Positions 60,997-64,000 of a stretch of DNA of 64,000 nucleotides are shown in pieces. The stretch's first letter is position 1. Every line of letters starts with the position of its first letter. The DNA is from JBDHBD01 sp039586095 (GTDB taxonomy: Bacteria; Gemmatimonadota; Gemmatimonadetes; Palauibacterales; Palauibacteraceae), in contig JBDHLB010000001.1 in NCBI GenBank assembly GCA_039586095.1, forward strand, positions 11,115 through 75,114. Direction: 5' to 3'. The notes beneath the pieces were generated by a model. It made no database searches. It was not told where the DNA came from and saw only the letters and a list, made by a program, of their open reading frames with translations. The position numbers were made by a program, and so were the translations under genes.

Positions 60997-61605
60997 TCAG
61001 CGGACCGCGGCGAGATTCGACGCCACGACATCCCAGTTCACGACGTTCCACCAGTTCTCCAGGTAATCCGGGCGGCGGTTCTGGTACTTCAGGTAGTACG
61101 CGTGCTCCCAGACGTCGACCCCGAGAATCGGCGTATCGCCTTGCAGGTACGGACTGTCCTGGTTCGGTGTCGAGTAGACGGACAGCGCGCCGCCGGCGGT
61201 GACGACCAGCCAGCCCCAGCCGCTGCCGAACCGTGTCGCGGCGGCTTTGGACACCTCCGCCTTCAGATCTTCGACCGACCCGAACGCGTCCACGATCGCA
61301 TCTGCCAGATCACCGCTCGGACTCTCCGGGCCGCCCGGTGACATCAGCGTCCAGAACAGCGAGTGGTTCGCATGCCCGCCTCCGTTGTTTCGGACTGCAG
61401 TGCGTATCGCCTCGGGCACGCCATCGAGACCGCGCAGCAGGTCCTCGACGGTCTTCTCCTGAAGATCGGCATAACCCTCCAGCGCACCGTTCAGGTTGTT
61501 CACGTACCCCTGATGATGCTTGCCGTGGTGGATCTGCATCGTCTGAGCATCGATGTAGGGCTCCAACGCATTGTGGCTGTATGTCAGATCAGGGAGTGAA
61601 TGCAT
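60997..61605 (-). CDS. Superoxide dismutase, Fe/Mn family
   Basis: 202 residues. Metal ligands are in QIHHGKHHQGYVNNLN, GGGHANHSLFW and DVWEHAYYLKY; YADLQE, GSGWGWLVV and TPNQDSP are family-typical. The metal (Fe or Mn) cannot be fixed from sequence alone, though GGGHANHSLFW and TPNQD lean to Mn. No signal peptide, so cytoplasmic. Ribosome site GAGAGGATGAGAC is close upstream. It lies 110 bases after the FAD/Fe-S subunit gene and 49 before the PFK gene on the same strand. Confidence 0.95.
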   Translation of the reverse strand: MHSLPDLTYSHNALEPYIDAQTMQIHHGKHHQGYVNNLNGALEGYADLQEKTVEDLLRGLDGVPEAIRTAVRNNGGGHANHSLFWTLMSPGGPESPSGDLADAIVDAFGSVEDLKAEVSKAAATRFGSGWGWLVVTAGGALSVYSTPNQDSPYLQGDTPILGVDVWEHAYYLKYQNRRPDYLENWWNVVNWDVVASNLAAVR

Positions 61606-61715
61606 GTCTCATCCTCTCGTTCTCGTGGTTCTTACGGCGCCTCGACGACCGTCTGCCGGGAGGCACTTCGTGTGCGGCGAGGAAAGTAGGTACGGGCTGG
61701 CTCGCCGACCACTGC

Positions 61716-62711
61716 TCAGCCCGCTTCGATTCCGGAGATCTCTTTGAGGGCCCGCCGGACGAGTACCGGCACCATGGCGCGCCGCCACTCGGGGTCCACG
61801 GTAATGTTGCTGAGCGGCCGGCATTGCCGGAAAGCCTGTTCCGCGATGGCATCGATCACGGCGGGCGTGAGACGATTCCCGACAGCAGCCTCCTCCACGC
61901 GCCCGATCTGCCGCGGATACGAGCCGATGGCGGATGACACCATACGAAGACTTTGCACGCATTCGTCCTCGTCCAGTTCGGCCGCGATGGCAAGGTTCAG
62001 CAGAGGAAAGTCGATCGCGTCACGAGCCCGCAGCTTCTGATAGGACGTGCGCACCGGTGGCCCGGGGAACGGGACCTGGATCGAGACCAGGAGCTCGTCA
62101 CGCTCCATGCGCCGGTTCCACACGCCGTCGGAAGAGAAGAAGTCACGGACAGGTACGGTGCGGCGAGCCCCGGGGCCCGCGATCTCCAGGACAGCATCCA
62201 GGACGAGCAGCACCGGCGGGCTATCGGCCGAGTGGGCCGCCACGCAGCGCGTCCCCCCCTTTACCACGTGACAGGCATCGCCCTCCTTCTTGAGGCAGTA
62301 GCCGAGGGCTTTCCGCCAGAACAGCGACTGATTGTAGTACGTGCAGCGAGTGTCGAGGCAGAGGTTTCCGCCCAGCGTGCCCATTCGGCGCAGCTGTGGG
62401 CTCGAGATCAGCTCGCAGGCCCGGGCCAGTGACGGCAATCGACCGCGAACGACCGCGTGAGACGCGACCTCCGCGAGGGTCACGCAGGCTCCGATTCGGA
62501 CACCATCATCGACCACTTCGACATCTCGAAGCTCCGAGATTCCGCGGAGGGCGACCAGATGACCCGGCGTGTAGAGCCGGTGCTTCATGTTCGGGACGAG
62601 ATCCGTGCCGCCTGCGATGGGCATCGAGTCATCTCCGTGCGTCGTGAGCAGGGCGATGGCTCCGTCGACCGAGTCGGGCCGATGATATTCGTAGGAGTGC
62701 AGACGCAGCAT
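61716..62711 (-). CDS. Xanthine-dehydrogenase-family FAD subunit with 4Fe-4S insertion (HcrB-like)
   Basis: 331 residues. FAD-binding type: PIAGGTDLVPNMKHRLYTPG and MGTLGGNLCLDTRC. The insertion after the latter has further Cys (LGYCLKKEGDACHV, GGTRC), the layout that in the beta subunit of 4-hydroxybenzoyl-CoA reductase (HcrB) holds an extra [4Fe-4S] cluster. No molybdopterin subunit or small [2Fe-2S] subunit is in the window, so its partners are elsewhere or the protein acts with another complex. Confidence 0.85.
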   Translation of the reverse strand: MLRLHSYEYHRPDSVDGAIALLTTHGDDSMPIAGGTDLVPNMKHRLYTPGHLVALRGISELRDVEVVDDGVRIGACVTLAEVASHAVVRGRLPSLARACELISSPQLRRMGTLGGNLCLDTRCTYYNQSLFWRKALGYCLKKEGDACHVVKGGTRCVAAHSADSPPVLLVLDAVLEIAGPGARRTVPVRDFFSSDGVWNRRMERDELLVSIQVPFPGPPVRTSYQKLRARDAIDFPLLNLAIAAELDEDECVQSLRMVSSAIGSYPRQIGRVEEAAVGNRLTPAVIDAIAEQAFRQCRPLSNITVDPEWRRAMVPVLVRRALKEISGIEAG

Positions 62712-62804
62712 GCGCCCAACATATGGCAGGTCGGGTGGCGCTGAAACTTCCCGCCGGGTCCGGTCGGACTTCGGCTGGCTCCCGAAAGGTGCGGCTGTGA
62801 TCGC

Positions 62805-63761
62805 CTAGGTCCCGGCGGCCGGCTTTCTGGACTTCCGCAACGCCACTCGAGCGGCAACCAGGTCCGCCAGCATCGTATCCACGTCGCGGAGCCTCGGCAG
62901 AGCACGCTCGAGCAAAGGGTTCGAGTCGGCGACGGTGTCGCGCTCGAATTTGACCAGCTGACCCTTCCGCAAAGGTGCCCGACGCGGAGCGACGCTCTCC
63001 AGTCGGTCCAGCAGCCAGCGGATCAGGTTGAGGGACACATGGACGACGCGAGGCTGACCGCCATGCAGCACACCGTGAAGGCGGAGTAAGAACTGGCCCA
63101 TGGTCACAACCTCACGCCCACCCAGGTCGTAGCTCTCGCGCTGAAAGACCTGCTCGAACACGATGCTGAGCAGCATGTCCACCAGATCATCGACGTGAAT
63201 CGGTTGAATCCGGGCCTGTCCCGTTCCTGGCACGAGTACGACGGACGGCCGCGTCAGCCTCGCAAATCCTTTCCACAGCGGCGACGCGGGCCCGAGGACC
63301 ATCGTGGGTCGGACGATGGTCCACGCGAGGTTGCTCTGGCGAACAGCTTCCTCCGCGGCGGCCTTGGAGGCCGCATACGGGTAGTCCGACACCTCGCCGA
63401 ACGAGGCGGCGATCGAGCTTACGTGCAGGAAACGGCGAACCCCTCGCCTTGCACACGCGTCCAGCAACGCTTCCGTCCCCGCGACGTTCGTCTCATGCAA
63501 TTCGGCGTCGATCGTCGATCGCGACTTCGCCGCGAGGTGCACGACCGTCGTTTCCGCACGAAGCGCCAGCCCGTACCTGGCTCTTGCCTTCAGGTCGCCT
63601 TCGATCACCCGGAGGTTGGAGAGCCTGGCCGCGGCCCGCCCGAGGCTGCGCTTGGTGCGACACAGGCAGATCACCTCGTCGAACTCGTCCGGGTCGAGCC
63701 GCATGAGCAGCCGCTGACCGACGAATCCGCTCGCACCCGTGATGAAGAGGGATCCGGCCAT
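62805..63761 (-). CDS. NAD-dependent epimerase/dehydratase family protein
   Basis: 318 residues. Extended SDR type: cofactor loop ITGASGFVGQRLL, HLAAKSRSTID, the YxxxK site in YPYAASKAAAEEAV, and an RPTMVLGP region. Such enzymes act on nucleotide sugars or, in this shorter branch, on dihydroflavonol-type or sterol-like ketones, and cannot be named further. It precedes the FAD-subunit gene by 93 bases on the same strand. An Arg-rich C-terminus (VALRKSRKPAAGT) is present. Confidence 0.85.
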   Translation of the reverse strand: MAGSLFITGASGFVGQRLLMRLDPDEFDEVICLCRTKRSLGRAAARLSNLRVIEGDLKARARYGLALRAETTVVHLAAKSRSTIDAELHETNVAGTEALLDACARRGVRRFLHVSSIAASFGEVSDYPYAASKAAAEEAVRQSNLAWTIVRPTMVLGPASPLWKGFARLTRPSVVLVPGTGQARIQPIHVDDLVDMLLSIVFEQVFQRESYDLGGREVVTMGQFLLRLHGVLHGGQPRVVHVSLNLIRWLLDRLESVAPRRAPLRKGQLVKFERDTVADSNPLLERALPRLRDVDTMLADLVAARVALRKSRKPAAGT

Positions 63762-63901
63762 TACGTTCGTTCACGGCACGGCCGACAAGCCGTGTCACAG
63801 CGTGGGTGTTCCAACGATCGCTCCACTCGGCGCCTCGGTTCCTGACCAGGCCGACAAACTACGCCTGCGCATGCCGTTTGCCATGTTTTCGTGCAGCGCG
63901 G

Positions 63902-64000
63902 TCAGCCTCGCTCAGCCCGACGCTCCGGTGCCCGGGCCTGCCGGACGAGGATCACCGAGCCCACAATGACCACCATACCTACCAACGTTCGGCGGGTGAC
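63902..64000 (-). CDS. C-terminal end of a membrane protein (gene continues outside window)
   Basis: On the minus strand the frame entering from the right edge reads 32 residues to a TGA at 63902-63904. It has one hydrophobic helix (LVGMVVIVGSVILV) and an Arg-rich C-terminal end. This is how transporter families such as EamA/DMT proteins usually end, but the piece is too short to name. 140 bases separate it from the epimerase gene on the same strand, with nothing supported between. Confidence 0.45.
   Translation of the reverse strand, partial: VTRRTLVGMVVIVGSVILVRQARAPERRAERG

Noticed and set aside
1..64000. tRNA, rRNA, CRISPR, insertion sequence or phage features
   Set aside because: No repeat-spacer array, transposase, integrase, terminal repeat or tRNA-like cloverleaf was recognised on reading both strands; a covariance-model scan would be decisive.

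Overview
The window is a dense, high-GC stretch of bacterial chromosome with short intergenic gaps, many ATGA/GTGA/TGATG stop-start overlaps and no recognisable phage, IS element, CRISPR array, rRNA or tRNA. It encodes two-membrane (Gram-negative-type) envelope functions: a TonB-dependent receptor, an RND-TolC tripartite pump, lipoproteins with clear lipoboxes and an HpnN-like MMPL exporter. These are combined with a sufC-B-D-Rieske-S-U operon, membrane Ser/Thr kinase signalling, PPi-type phosphofructokinase and DUF5916-family remnants. This mix fits Gemmatimonadota or a nearby phylum best, but that is inference from family content, not from a marker gene.

Layout. 1-12 kb: tail of an unknown membrane protein, a lipoprotein, HpnN-like exporter, a lipoprotein/TonB-receptor pair, a membrane Ser/Thr kinase upstream of an Npt-type transporter fused to a HEAT-like domain, and a FabH-type ketosynthase. 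12-17.7 kb: DUF4139 and DUF4342 proteins, a TPR lipoprotein, a promoter-led pair of small unknown genes and an SDR. Two degraded DUF5916 genes interrupt this part, one with its N- and C-terminal ends joined out of frame. 17.7-27.3 kb: SLC12-type transporter, NTF2-like secreted protein, RND operon (permease-TolC-adaptor), FMN reductase and CDGSH protein. 27.4-32.7 kb: a 43-residue membrane peptide, Na+-dependent NSS transporter, a lipoprotein, GlpD and a zinc-type MDR dehydrogenase.

32.8-41.7 kb: the Fe-S assembly operon sufCBD-Rieske-sufSU, running with little or no gap into rsgA, a NUDIX CoA pyrophosphatase and an MscS channel. It is headed by a good sigma70-like promoter with an inverted repeat inside it. 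41.7-53.6 kb: a region for peptide and amino-acid use: two M20 metallopeptidases, class III and two class V aminotransferases, an SDR, and an operon of zinc-ribbon protein, aldehyde dehydrogenase, a 32-residue membrane peptide and an SSS symporter. The 32-residue gene is ATGA-coupled to the dehydrogenase and lies 9 bases before the symporter.

53.6-64 kb: metallophosphoesterase and IspH (overlapping), Lon with an unusual acidic insertion, PPi-phosphofructokinase coupled to a 116-residue protein, superoxide dismutase, an orphan HcrB-like FAD/Fe-S subunit, an NAD-dependent epimerase and the tail of another membrane protein. The items most worth a second look are the kinase/Npt-HEAT pair, the coupled micro-membrane protein, the structured leader of the 15.5 kb small-gene cassette, the suf operator candidate, the Lon insertion and the DUF5916 wreckage.
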